From the NCBI GenBank assembly GCA_028023455.1, contig JAQFVV010012510.1, positions 1,240,001-1,304,000 of the forward strand: a stretch of DNA of 64,000 nt, read 5' to 3'. The position numbers and the translations under genes are program-made. Below the pieces are notes generated by a model. That model worked only from the letters and a program-made list of their open reading frames with translations, ran no database searches and was not told the origin of the DNA. Origin of the DNA: Epiperipatus broadwayi (lineage: Eukaryota > Onychophora > Udeonychophora > Euonychophora > Peripatidae). Positions 22,411 through 34,519 of this stretch are shown piece by piece. The first letter of the stretch is position 1, and each line of letters opens with the position of its first letter.

Positions 22411-23828
22411 ATCTAATAAATTTATAATACTTTTGGAATGCAAGCATAATTCATATACATAGCAGTTACTGATAAATTTATATAAATTAAAACATTTATT
22501 TTCTTACTTTTTGAGGTATAAAATTATATTTAAAGTAGGGATAACATCTTTTCATTTGAATCGGTGTTTTAGATTCATCCACCCTGCATACACAAGTTAG
22601 TCCATAATAATAATAGTATCAGTTAAAATATAATTCTAATTTAGAGTTAAGCAAGATATAATAAATGAAGATTCAATAAATGCCACAATTTGTTTAGAAC
22701 AACAATTGAATGAGTCAATACAAACTAACTAAAATCATCAAGACATATGTCAAAAAATGATATCAAATTTGGAAAATTTTAAATCCGTTTTGATAACAAT
22801 TAAGTCTATTTCAACACAAATAAAAAGAGTTTTTCAATTTCAAAACATATCCAAAAAAGACATTATGTATTTAAATGCTTTTATTTAAGCTGGAATATGT
22901 GTGTGTTTGTTAAACTTTTGTAATCATTTTTATTATTTAATTTAGAATAAAATTTAAAAATCAAGGTGTAATAGAGTTTAATTCAATAAATTGTTTCAAA
23001 CATGGCATATGAGTTAGAAATATCAGGCAATACAATATGGGATACTAATATTTTAGATAACATAGCATTGAAATATATAGAATATTTTGATATCATATTG
23101 AAAAATTGGTCTTGGATCTTTAATATATTTTAGTAATGCTCACAAGAATGCAGTATAGACAAATTTATTGCTTTAAATTTAAAGTTATAATAACATTTTA
23201 AAATCAAAATTTAAAAGATTTAAATTTAATAAAATTGGTTTAAATTTTGTAATTTTTTTAAAAATTACCAATAAAGTGATAGGGTACAATGAAATTTTCT
23301 TTGGTGATCAAGGTTCCTCAATATTGAAGAGTGAACGGAGGAAAATTTGGAATATTTTCTTATCAAATTCAAAAATTGTTTTTAGAAATTCAATATGTTT
23401 TTTTTTTCATTTAAGTTAAAATAAGAGGTAGTTTTAAATATAGTTTTGTTAAAAAAAATTTTACAAAAATAATTTCAAAATAAAAAACAAATTCAAACAA
23501 TTTTCAATACTTACTGCTTTATTATATATTCATAAGAGTATACGTGTGAAATTGATTTAGATTAAAATTTTACATATTGAGTGAAATACATTTACAATAT
23601 AGTTTGAGTAAGCATTTCTTTTTTGAAAAAAAAAATAAAATTTTCCAATCAAAAGCAAAAGTGTCAAACATTTTTCACTTAAAAGAATATTTCATATTTT
23701 TATCACTTACATACACATATATTATTAGGTGCACATACTAATTATAATATATACATAAAAATAAATTATAATATATACATAAAAATAAACATTTTATCTT
23801 ATAGTAGATATATCTAATGATGTATATA

Positions 23829-25264
23829 TCTATATCAACTATAAATGACAAGTCAGTTTAAAGTACAATATAGCTTTATATTTTTAATTACTACACTAAT
23901 ACAAAAAAATAAAAATAATAGAGATATTGTATATATTAAATGCAATTTACTATACACTAAAAATAATGTTTCTTCAACCACAATGGAGTTTTTAGATTTG
24001 TCTAGAAATAAAAATATTGGGGTTTTAAATTTAATTAAATCAATCCCTATTTTTATAACAAAAGATTGATTTAATTAATTTTGGCATTCCATCCTCCTTT
24101 TATTTTTTTAAGTCAAATCTAAAACACTTAAGTTTTGCTAAAGAATTTTTTTTCTTTTTAATGCACAGTAAATAAAAGCACTTTATATAAATAAAATTTT
24201 ATCCTTGTTATTGAACATTTCTTTTTGAAGAACAAAATTTAAACAATATTTTTATTTTTACATAAACAATGCTACTGATTAATATAATTTTACATTCAGA
24301 TTTGTATTACATTTTTATTTCAAAATAACAAAGGATGTAGATCAAAATATACTTTTAAAAACCAAAAAAGACTGATGTTGCTGAATCAAAAAATTAATGT
24401 TTGACATTCTATTGTTTTGCAATTGTAATTTTTGAAATTAATGATGTGTTATTATGATATATTTTATTCTTCAAACATTTGCCATAATTTAAAATAAAAT
24501 TTTATATTTCTTGACAACAATATCAGACAGAGAAAGTAATAGCATTAATTATATCCCTGCATTGATCACAATAAGTTGTTTTAAATTATTGAAAAGTTGA
24601 AATGATTATTTTTCAGTATTCCCATTCTTACTGCCAGAAAGTCTGCAACAAAGAAATAAAAATATTTAAAATTAACTCAACGTGTATTTATTGTATTTTT
24701 ATTTGGGGGGGGGGGGAGTGATATGAGGTTGAAAGTGCTATGTTCACTTCTTGATCGCAAACAGATGTAGTTTGAAATTAATTTGCTAACATTTATTTCT
24801 GTAATGTTTAATTCCATGTGGGATGAGGATATAGTTGTGTAAGGTTAAATAAATGTAAAAAATAAAGAAAATAAATGAACAAACTGTATCTAGAATTACC
24901 TGTAAAAAAGTAATTAGCAATAACTTATTTAATATTTTTCTAAAATTATCTCTTGAAAATTACTATTTAGGAATTCATCTTAGTTTAAAACAGTTGAAAT
25001 TCAGAGATATATGACTTTATTGTCTGAATGTTTATTTGTAGTGTCAACTTTTGCTCAAATTAAATGTTTTTTACAACTTCATCACAGAGACTGCAATTAT
25101 TGATACAAAGAAGTTAAAATAAACTTTCTTAAACAGATAAATATAACATGTTCTGAATGCACTTTATTAATAATCAATTATAACATTCAAACTACAATTA
25201 TAATTTTCAAATTGTTTCCAAAGTATTACTTAAAACTTTCTTGTCTATTTAATATATTCAGCCT
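23829..25264. other. AT-rich spacer with a G12 run
   Basis: No gene recognised. A plus-strand frame at 23845-24069 is compositionally simple. A run of 12 G at 24705-24716 stands out in otherwise AT-rich DNA. Confidence 0.5.
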
Positions 25265-25745
25265 TAAATAAAAAAAGGATTACACTTTTATTGTTAAAAG
25301 AAGATTGCCTTGAGAACAGGTTGAGATTGTTGACTCTTAATGATATTGGGATTGTCTAAGTGTTGAGTGGCTTTAATGATAAATTATAACTCTATTTAGC
25401 CTTGATCATTATTATACTTATTATTTAAATAATACTGTGGGTGGAATTTGGAAATTATAATTGAAGTTTGTAATGTTATAATTGACTATTTATTAGTTGT
25501 CATTCAGATTAAGTTATATTTACCTGTTTAATGAGATTTATTTAAACATCTTTGTATCAAAAATTTCAATCTCTGAAGTAAAGTTTCAATCTTTAGTATC
25601 TTATATAAACAAATTTGACCATAAATAGAGGTATGATTCCACTTTTATTGTTAAAGAGAGGTTGCCTTGACAACAAGTTGAAATTGTTGAATGTTATTTG
25701 TATTAGGATTGTATAAATGCTAACTAATTTTAATGATATATATTG
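25265..25745 (+). repeat. Direct repeat pair of about 120 bp
   Basis: 25265-25385 and 25620-25745 share CACTTTTATTGTTAAA, a TTGCCTTGA(G/C)AACA stretch and a TTTAATGATA end in the same order. The two are separated by about 235 bp of single-copy AT-rich sequence. It could be an old tandem duplication or two copies of one repeat. Confidence 0.6.
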
Positions 25746-25867
25746 AAGTAGTCAATCTTAGCTTAAGATTGTGCTTCATGTTTCCATCTACTAACCTGTA
25801 TTTAAACCCTATATCCCATCCTGCTCCTTTTGTCATGTATGTATATTTTATGTATACATTTGAGATA

Positions 25868-25965
25868 CGCACCTAAGTTATAAAATTTTAACTTTTAAAT
25901 TAACATTTCTATTACTATTAATTTTATGATATTAATTCTTTTTATTAAAATACATAGGTGCGACT
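25868..25965. repeat. Short inverted-repeat element
   Basis: GATACGCACCTAAGTTATAA at the left and TTAAAATACATAGGTGCG at the right form imperfect inverted ends around an AT-rich core of about 70 bp, with a TA microsatellite on the right. It looks like a small MITE. Confidence 0.45.
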
Positions 25966-26113
25966 CAGATATATATATATATATATAGGAGCAAAATACT
26001 AACAAAATACTGATTTTTTTTGTAAATATTTTATTATACATCATTTTTAAATTTTTTATTTTTAAAGTACTTTTTTTATTAAAATGTATATTTTATAAAA
26101 TCCAAGATGGAAC

Positions 26114-26334
26114 GATGCAACTGTTAATTGTCTAAAAATAATTAAAGGGTTGGAAACACTATTGTTTTAATCTGGGGAAGGTATTTTTAATTAATGTTTT
26201 ACTTAAATTAACATGGGGATTAAGATTAAAGATTTTCTTTTAATTATAAACATTTTTCTCAAATCTATTTCTAATCTGGAAATAGATTTGAATTTATTTT
26301 TGGACATTATCTAACAGTTGCATCTTTCAAAAAC
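26114..26334. mobile_element. MITE with about 28-bp terminal inverted repeats
   Basis: Left end GATGCAACTGTTAATTGTCT and right end, read inward, GATGCAACTGTTAGATAATG; both continue to AAAAATAA. The total is 221 bp with an internal hairpin around AAATCTATTTC/GAAATAGATTT (about 26261-26289). It is non-coding. Target duplication is not obvious. Confidence 0.7.
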
Positions 26335-27430
26335 AATGAACTATGTAATTAAAAGCATTCTTCAAATACCTGGACAGAGGTATAAAATGGCTGAAATTTA
26401 AATCACAAGGGTTTAGCTACTCTAGTGAGAACTGATTGCTAACATCACTGTGAAATTAAAAATGATGTAGTAATAAATACACCACCCTTCTCGGCCCTGT
26501 TTGGTCATCATTTTCTGCAGACATACCATTCTGCTGCCCAAGAGTGAAATAAAAGCCCGACCTAATAACTTTAAGGCTAATAGAAGCTTGCTATTATTGA
26601 AGAACCAATTGCCATGCATGAGTAGACTTTAAAATATGGACTCTTAAAATAGTGCAAGGTAAATTTCAAGCTGCAACCAAAGCTAGTCTAACTAATCTCA
26701 AAATCTATTATCAATTTCTCCTAATGTATAATTTAATTTAGTAACTTTTCTAAAATGTAATTTGTTCTTAAGTAATTTTCTCTCATATGCTCTAACTTTT
26801 TTTAACTTTAATGCAGTAAATAATTTATATTTATTTATTACTTGACTTTATATGTGTTTTTATTATTAATATGCCAATATTAAACAATCTGACGAGTTGA
26901 ATCTAAAATCTTTTCTTCTTTTAAGTAAACATTCATGAATTAAGTTTATTAACATTCCCTTAAAACATGATGCATTATTAATTTATACACCAGATTGTTT
27001 TTCGAGTCAACATTTTATTTATGTTTTAGTATAAAAATATGTTTGTTTCACTCTGGATTTTCTACCTGGGGTGAATCCAGAACTCAAGTTAATTAACACT
27101 CTGAAATCTTATAAAGTATTATTTATTTAATTCTGAAAGAGTGACTTATTAATTGTTTTCTATATATAACTGCTAGTTATTTTATTTTTTCTATACTCTC
27201 AAAATAGTATATGCTTAAATATTCTCAGTTATTATAAAATCCATGAAGGTGTGATTGAATTATTTTAAATATCAGAAAAGGAAAGGGGTAAATTTTAATA
27301 TTTTAGTTATTAAGTAAAATCTTGTGTCTATATATATATTATGACTGCATAGCATATTATTTGTCTAAATTATGGCATTCAAATAAGGATCATTCATTTT
27401 AAAGCAGTAAATCTTATTCAATGTTGTTAA
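26335..27430. other. AT-rich spacer
   Basis: No convincing gene or repeat; a 65-codon minus-strand frame at 26422-26619 is not recognised. Confidence 0.5.
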
Positions 27431-27715
27431 TGACATTTACCTGTACTGCGTTATTGACATTCTGCCTTATCTGTGTGTTTATATATATTACATGCTTCTC
27501 GTCGTCTAATCTGGTCTAATCTGGGGTTTGCGACAAGTACGAACCCATAGATTTTCTTCTCAAGCCTTGTCCTGAGGGTAGTTGAAACTACCCAGGACCA
27601 TTTATGTCGTATAAAAAGGCCTCTGGCGGTGATCCCTAAGTCTGGCACATGCTATGCCTATCCACTTTCTTCATATAAAAGGCCTCTGGTGGTGATTCCC
27701 TAAGTCTGGCACTCA
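27431..27715 (-). repeat. GC-richer repeat fragment with hairpin and partial tandem duplication
   Basis: Less AT-rich than its surroundings. A TATAAAAGGCCTCTGGNGGT-type unit occurs twice (about 27612-27649 and 27674-27712), each followed by CCCTAAGTCTGGCA. A 30-bp hairpin (27569-27598) lies upstream. A 65-codon minus-strand frame (27451-27648) spans it. It resembles part of an LTR or other transposon terminus, but no partner copy is in the window. Confidence 0.45.
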
Positions 27716-29590
27716 CTATCACTTCATCTTTTGTCCAGAAGCATGACTTTTCCTGTTATTTCTTGGCTAATTATGTCAGCACCACAAACTTTTTCGTATT
27801 ATTTCTTTTGCTTCATGACCCAGTTTTAATGCTCTAATATTAAAATTGTGCTCTGCTTAAAATATATATAAATGCCAACTACTTCTATTTTTATTAATTA
27901 AATTTATTTCAGTCTTATACAATCCCACCATCGTAACTTATTTCTGTATTTAAGAGTTTCTATATGCCTTGGGGGAAAATAAAGGGTTCTTCTTACTAGC
28001 ACTAATTAACAGAATTTTCATTAAGTATTTTTGTCATATAATCAAATATGTTTTCAAATGTATTTTATTTATTTTCACGACCGTAATGGCATGAAAATAG
28101 TTTTTATTATATCTGTAATGAATCTCAGAATGCTCCCCGAAGTAATAATGTTAGTTACCATGTTTCAGAACCATAAATCAAAGCGTTAATGGCAATATTT
28201 TGTAATTCTTTGTAATAATTGATTGGCATCTTAATATTGGACCCACCAAAGATGTGTGCTTATTTATAATATATCCTTTAGCTAATAAAGAGCATATGAG
28301 AAATAATAGCGTGAATGACACTATGAAATCAACTAATGCTTGCTCATTCATGCACATATTGTTTGCAATTAATTTATAAATGTATGTAAACAATTTGTAA
28401 CTATATTAAACTTATTTGATTATCCAACTTGTCTGAGTAGTTCGAATTCCTCTTTTCTCCACTTCCAAATGTACAGCCATGCTGATATATATTTTAGTTT
28501 AGTCATAGTTAATAGATGTCTCATTGTTTTGCTCAGCTTTGCTAGTCAGCCAGATTAAAATTAATTCTCATGTGCCATCACTATTATGTTATTCATTAGG
28601 TGTTTAATCTCGGGCTTGACTGGGTTTGAAGTACATTTTCTGAGTTCCAGCTCATGTTAGATGGTTAAAAATGTTTTGACCAGTACAATATATATATATA
28701 GTAAACAACCTCATTAGTTCTTGTAGAATGGAGGGCATACATGAACTGTATGTTAATTTCTAACTATTTGACATACTTATATAACATACAAAAGTAATAG
28801 TATCCTACTAAAAAGACAGCTTTTGATTAACCTTTGAGACCTTAAAAAAAGAGAACAGAACAAATGCTTAATGTTGATTAGTTGCAAATATTATTATTGT
28901 GTTATTGTTTATATTGTCAATGAGTAAAGCTAATGACCAATGCTTATGAATGGCTTGAAAATTCTTAATTAGCATATTGATTGAGGGTTTTTGAAGGAGG
29001 CTAATTAGATGCATGGGGGTAGGTGAATGCAGATTTCCCTTTTTTCCAATTATCACAAAAAATTGTAAAATATTTAGAAATTCAGCCATATAAGATAGCT
29101 GTTTTCTGGATTCATGTGGAAAAGAGAAGACATCATTTGAAAAAAAATGATTTACACCACGTCTTTATCCTGAAGTGGGATAATGAAAAATGATGATGAA
29201 GAAGAAAATACATATAGATGTAAAATAATGATTTGTGAAATCAAAAATAATATAAATAAGAATAATTTAAAAAATCTTCATTTTAAAGTTTTGTATATTT
29301 TTTACTAATAAAATGATACGGAGCTCAAAAATGTCGCCACTTTATTTATATTAAATTTGTTCACATTATCATAGTATTGCATGTGCAAACATTAGTTCGT
29401 TTGGTAGATAATTAAATTAGATGAATTAGAATGACGTTATAATCTAAGACTAGTTTTGACGATCATGAGAAATCTAGAATTGTTAAACAGTAGTAATATT
29501 ATACAAATATAATATAGTGAAATTCATCGTCTATTTTAAATAATAATTGAACTGCGGTCATGTACAATAACTTTTTATACTTTAATATTA
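27716..29590. other. AT-rich spacer, nothing recognised
   Basis: Scattered short open frames on the minus strand (28178-28393, 28868-29089) have no motifs. A short TA run is at about 28689-28700. Confidence 0.5.
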
Positions 29591-29593
29591 TCA

Positions 29594-30672
29594 TTAAACA
29601 TCACATGATCACCACTCCTTATGCTAGCACATAACTAACAGGCAAAACTCTCCATACATTAATGCCACTCAGGGCCAACCAGAGTAGTCAATGGATGCCA
29701 GAAGGCTTGTACATAAAATCTCCATCTAGTGCCTACTCATTCAATATCCCCAGACTAGTTTGTGGCTTGTTGCCTTTGTCAGTGAGGAGCTTTGTATCTG
29801 AGAGCACTGCACCTAGATCTTAGGATCTAATGCAATGCTTGAGTAGCCACCTTCTATCTATACTTAACTACAATACTATGAGAATAAAATTGAAAACAAT
29901 GGGTCTGAACTCAGTTCAGTATCCAAAAATTTGGTGTCTTTGACTTTTTAACAATCATAGTTACTACTATCCTATTTGAAAGGATTGATGTTAAACCACT
30001 AAACATCATATGATCACCATTTCTTATTCAAGCACATAACTGTTATTAAAACAGGCAAAAACTCTCCATACATTAGTGCCACTCAATGTGCAAGCCAGAA
30101 ACTAGTTTGGGGAATATTGGGTGAGTATGCACTAGATGGGGATTCTAGGAACAAGCTTTCTGGCATCCATTGATTACTCTGGTTGGTACTGAGTGGCACT
30201 ACTTTATGGAGGGTTTTGCCTATTTTAATAACAGTTATGTGTTAGCAATAAAATAGTGATCATGTGATGTTTAGTGGTTTAACATCAATCCTGCCTAATA
30301 GGATAGTGTTTATAGTTGTTAAAGAGTCAAAGACATTAAAATATATGGGTACTGAACTGAGTTCAGACCCATATGACTATATAAGCTATTGAGCTTAGAT
30401 TGAAAATATTCTTTTCAATTTTGTTTTTCATAGTTTTGTAATTAAGTAGAGATAAAAGGTGGCTGCTGGAGGGTTGCATTAGATCCTAAGTTTTAGGTGC
30501 AGTGCTCTCAGATCCAAAGCTCCTCATTGACAAAGGCCACAAGTCATAAACTAGTCTGGGGATATTGGATGCATAGGAACTAGATGGGAATTTTATGCAA
30601 AAGCCTTCTGGCGTCCATTAATTACTCTGGTTGACACTGAGTGGAACTACTGTATGGACAGTTTTGCCTGTT
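29594..30672. repeat. 1.1-kb nested palindrome (foldback element)
   Basis: The right half is the reverse complement of the left half for nearly its whole length, including ACAGGCAAAACTCTCC ends, the GAGCTTTGTATCTGAGAGCA stretch and GGGTCTGAACTCAGTTCAGT. A terminal unit (about 29594-29800) recurs inverted at the far right end and once more near the centre (about 30060-30290), so the order is unit, spacer, unit, inverted spacer, inverted unit. Non-coding. The superfamily is unknown. Confidence 0.8.
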
Positions 30673-31117
30673 TTAATATTATCATTATAATAATATTATA
30701 TATATATTACTAATACTGTACAGAAATGTAAAATGTGTTTAAAGAATTAAAACTCATTGGTAGCACTCTTGCTTGTGCTGCCTAGGTTTTTTCTTAAATG
30801 TATTCGACTATATTGCTTTTACAAAAGAGATACTATAATTATAAACAAAATTCCATTAGCAAATAATTCGTTCAATTTGTCTAAAAGCTTGTGAAACAAA
30901 TAAAATCCTGAATATTTCCTGTATTGCAGTAACATAATCATGATTGGAAAGTTAATATTAATACTTACTAGTGCCTGCAATAGGAATAGGATAAACAAAA
31001 ATAGTCGCAATCTTTAAAAGGAAATACACTGGATTTCTTAAAATCTATTAATATACGTAAATATATATTATTGTGGTATGTATATGCTAGTTAATACTTC
31101 TTTAAATTTGTTTGAAA
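30673..31117. other. Upstream region of the receptor gene
   Basis: AT-rich. In-frame TAA at 31103-31105 precedes the receptor ATG. No TATA box or splice acceptor can be assigned with confidence; short TA runs are present. Confidence 0.4.
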
Positions 31118-32098
31118 ATGCACTTAGAATTAAATAGTAGTTTTTTTATAACGATTAATGAAGATGTTGCTGTTAACAAGAGTGTATGTTCATTAGATTT
31201 AGCATACTCCGTTGGAATGTTCGGAATATTTTGCTCCGTTGTAGGTGCTTGCGCCAATGGAATAACTATTTTAATTCTTCTAAAAAATGTTAAAGTTAAA
31301 AATATAACTACCATTTTTGTTATTAATTTATGCGTATCGGAATTTATATTTTGTATTTTTTCTTTGCCAACTTTAGTCATACAATATATAAAAGAAGGAA
31401 GAGTTTATGATGATATTTTTTGTCAAATCCAACCATACATTTATAGTACAAATTTTGTTGCTTCTTTAATGGCGATGTCAGCTATTACTATAAGCAGATA
31501 TCTTGCAGTAGCTTACCCTCAATGTTTTCGAGTTGCCCATAAAAGACCAATAGTTACAATATCTAGTCTTATATGTTGTTGGTTAATTTCGTCCTTTTTT
31601 GGATTACCCACTTTATTTAAAAAATGGGGTTTCTTTGGCTACAGCGAGATAGCATGTACTTGTACTATTTTATCTTCTGAGAACACCCATAGATTGTCAT
31701 TCTTAATACTAAAACTCCCATCTTTTTTGGGGCCTATTACGATAATCATAATTTGCTACTCCAGAATATTTTGTATTGTACGGCAAATGAAACAGCCTAT
31801 AACTAAACTCAGTCTCCGGAACCGAAATGATACCTATCTAACATTAACAATGTTGCTAATCTTTGCAATTTTTATAATTACTTCTCTGCCCTTTGCTTTA
31901 GTTAACATAGTTGATAAAGATTTCAATCATCCTAACATCCATCTTGCAGCAACAGCACTACTTTGGATAAACAACTGTGTGAACCCTTTAATTTATGTAG
32001 TAATGAATCCGCTGTACCATCAGTCTTTCATCGATTTATTTTCTTATTTTAATCAAAAATTCCAAATTGATTTGCTTTTTAGAAATCGAAATGTGTAA
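31118..32098 (+). CDS. Class A (rhodopsin-like) seven-transmembrane receptor, orphan
   Basis: Single-exon, 326 aa from ATG at 31118 (the frame is also open for two codons upstream, TTG-AAA, after a TAA at 31103). Counting from this Met, seven hydrophobic helices lie at about 29-54, 63-88, 102-132, 145-166, 195-220, 240-264 and 274-297. Hallmarks are N47 in TM1, C102 at the top of TM3 with a Cys partner in loop 2 (C180 or C182), W155 in TM4, P206 and Y214 in TM5, and NPLIY at 289-293. The DRY motif is SRY (126-128) and the TM2 Asp is Glu (E75). NSS and NKS near the N terminus could be glycosylated. The tail is short. The TM3 and TM7 pattern recalls Tre1/moody-type invertebrate receptors (inference); the ligand is unknown. 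It would act at the plasma membrane through G proteins. Confidence 0.9.
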   Translation: MHLELNSSFFITINEDVAVNKSVCSLDLAYSVGMFGIFCSVVGACANGITILILLKNVKVKNITTIFVINLCVSEFIFCIFSLPTLVIQYIKEGRVYDDIFCQIQPYIYSTNFVASLMAMSAITISRYLAVAYPQCFRVAHKRPIVTISSLICCWLISSFFGLPTLFKKWGFFGYSEIACTCTILSSENTHRLSFLILKLPSFLGPITIIIICYSRIFCIVRQMKQPITKLSLRNRNDTYLTLTMLLIFAIFIITSLPFALVNIVDKDFNHPNIHLAATALLWINNCVNPLIYVVMNPLYHQSFIDLFSYFNQKFQIDLLFRNRNV

Positions 32099-33599
32099 TC
32101 AAATTAATCAAATAATGATACTATTTTCTACACGAAGAAAAAGATAATCTGCAGAGTATCACTGGATTGAAAATTTAGAAGCAGTCAAGTTTTTTTAGGT
32201 TTTTAAATCATTGTATTTTTCATTTTTTATCGCATCAGAGCAATGGAATTAAATGGGAGAAGGGGGTATTAAAAATTTATTTATATCACTGAAACGTTTT
32301 AATTTTATGTAAATAGTTATTCATTCAAATTACTAAAATAATTAAGTGTTCCTAATATTTCTAAACGTAACCACAAACATAAAAAAGCCACGAATGCGAC
32401 TGCACTTTTTTCAAATGAGACATTATAGAATAAGATTTGATTTATAAATTAAAAGTATATATATTTTACTATTTTTAATTTGATGCAATTTAGCAAATTT
32501 ATATAGAAAAAGTATTGATGTTGAAAGCATATTGTAAGAAGTTAGCAAAGAATAAAAAAAAATTATATAGAATGTAAAGACATGAGAGGAAATTCCTTAT
32601 AAAAAATGTTTAGTGTTTAGAAGCACCGAAAAGCAGTATAGAAAGCAATAATACACAGTGATCCCAAAAGAGAATAATACATTTAATGTATGACCAAAAT
32701 TTACTCCAACTGAAACTGACTGCAATTTTGGTATTGGACGTATCTCGTATTTGTAAACATTTGATATTTTTTAGAAAGAACTTCTGCATTTATCATAGGA
32801 AATGTTACATCATTTAGGAGGACATAATATTTGGACACTGGAAATAATTGCCCAGTCCACCACTGCATTCATTTAGGCAACTTATGATATATAAACACAA
32901 TCACTATTTATATGGATAACAGTTAACTTTTCACATTTAGTGCAAGATTATTAAAGATCTGGAATTGCAGCCTACTGAAGATTTTACATTATTTAGATAG
33001 CCATTTTTTAAATGTTATATTCATTGTTGTATATTATATTCATTGTTATATAAATACATGTTTTATAAAAATCTATTGCAAAAACTTACATTTCTTATAA
33101 AATAATGATAGCAAAAGATTTTTTTTAATTGATGACTAAGTTTATTGTTTGTTGATACCATAGCTGGCCTGAATATCAAATTTATATAAGTTTCCAAAGA
33201 AGTTGCTTGTGTTCAAAACTTTGATATTTTCAAATTTATAGTCATTGACTTAGTAAGATAAAGATGTTAATGATGGTTTGTATTTCTGTAATTCAATCTA
33301 GTCTAACATTAGATCAAAACTTATCCCTAATGATGACATAAACAGAAATCTAATCTGGGGTGAGAAGCTGTGGATGTAATACTAGTACCATCTAGTCTCT
33401 GTTGATTACAGAATTTACAATATATGGGTCTAAATTAGAGTGAAATACTCCTGAAAGTATAAATATGTTATTATTAACTGATAGAAATGAATGCAAAATT
33501 AAATGCATTCATAAGAATGAAACATTTTATCACTGACAAATATTAAAAAAAAAATTATGTGTTAAATTAAATTTTCATGTGTGAATAGTATATGATAAA
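32099..33599. other. 3' flank of the receptor gene
   Basis: AT-rich with no gene. AATAAA at 32551-32556 is a candidate polyadenylation signal about 450 bp after the stop codon, though such hexamers are common in this composition. Confidence 0.35.
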
Positions 33600-33995
33600 T
33601 TTATTATTGAAAGCTATTTATACTTTCTGTTGAAGACTTACTAAAGCGGTTTCAGTATTGAATTACTTTTAGGCTGAAGGTTTTATATATATACCATCCC
33701 AAATTACCCTAAATCCTCAATGAGATTAACCAAAAATTAACTCGAAAACACAACCGCTACAAGCAGAATTCTCAAGTGTAAAGAAGTACAAAACATATTT
33801 AAATTAAACATTACCCCCAATTTTACATAACTCTCATACACCCTTAATATTAAGTTTTAAATATATTATTTTGTAGTCTTTTACACTTGAGAAGTCTGCT
33901 TGTAACAATAAAATCATTGGTTGTGATTTACTGTTTATTTTTTGGCTACTCTGGTTGAATTGTGAATTTGGAGTAATTTTCATTAATTATTGACG
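33600..33995. repeat. Foldback (MITE-like) repeat, copy 2
   Basis: Second copy of the 1-350 repeat, same orientation, including the GCTGAAGGTTTTATATATA shoulder. Arms at about 33700-33808 and 33858-33982 pair with each other, with a longer loop than copy 1. Confidence 0.75.
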
Positions 33996-34079
33996 AGACT
34001 AGCTTTATGTTTTTAATGTTTCTATATATAAAATATTCAAATATAATTTGCTCTACATAAATACTCTTCATATAATATA

Positions 34080-34490
34080 TATATATATATAAAGAGATGA
34101 TGGTCTGGCCCAACTGATGAGGGCTGGTTCAGCATGAAATGCATCTTGAGGGGGGGTTATTTGTCTTTTATTGTATCTTTATTTATATGAAACTATTTAT
34201 GAAATAAAAAAGAATGGAGAAATATGGAAGTATCTATAAAAATATATTATCTATACTAAATTTAATGTAGTTATAAAAGACTTGAACTCAGACTTTGAAT
34301 CTCTGTACAGCTATCCACTCTATTTTATACAACTGATACACATGTTCACATAGATGTGAATAATATAAATGATCATTAACATTAGTCATGTGACAGATGA
34401 CTTGATTTTTTAATGATCTTCAATATATATATTTCGTGCTGAACCAGCACTCATCATTTGCTAGATCACCATTTCCAATACATATATACA
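34080..34490. repeat. Inverted-repeat element containing a tRNA-like segment
   Basis: GATGAGGGCTGGTTCAGCAT (about 34117) and its inverted partner GTGCTGAACCAGCACTCATC (about 34436) flank about 300 bp. Within, on the minus strand at about 34335-34270, GAGTGGATAGCTGTA and GAGTTCAAGTC resemble polymerase III A and B boxes, so a tRNA-derived SINE seems to have been captured or to form the core. Confidence 0.5.
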
Positions 34491-34519
34491 ATCAATGCTT
34501 GGTTTATAATAAGATAGCA

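Larger units (their letters stand above)
14606..23828 (+). repeat. Long duplicated block, copy A
   Basis: About 9.2 kb aligning in the same orientation to 54305-62819. Landmarks in both copies include GAATAATATACAAATTCA near the start, GACCAGCTTTGGACAAACAA, AAGGAAATGGCATATAATTA, and AGGTGCACATACT/AGGTACACATACG near the end. Copy A contains the 1269-bp transposon at 17401-18669 and extra segments near 21605-21975 and 22145-22410. Copy B contains about 1.1 kb at 54611-55720 and 111 bp at 55937-56047 that A lacks. No terminal repeats or large coding regions are recognised, so it may be a segmental duplication or a large non-coding transposon. Confidence 0.85.

Noticed and set aside
26422-26619. 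65-codon minus-strand frame
   Set aside because: No motif, no copies and no context; length is within chance expectation.
31112-31117. Receptor start at TTG (31112)
   Set aside because: A eukaryotic start should be ATG; the first ATG in frame is 31118, six bases downstream.
31102-31380. Minus-strand 92-codon frame
   Set aside because: It is antisense to the receptor gene.
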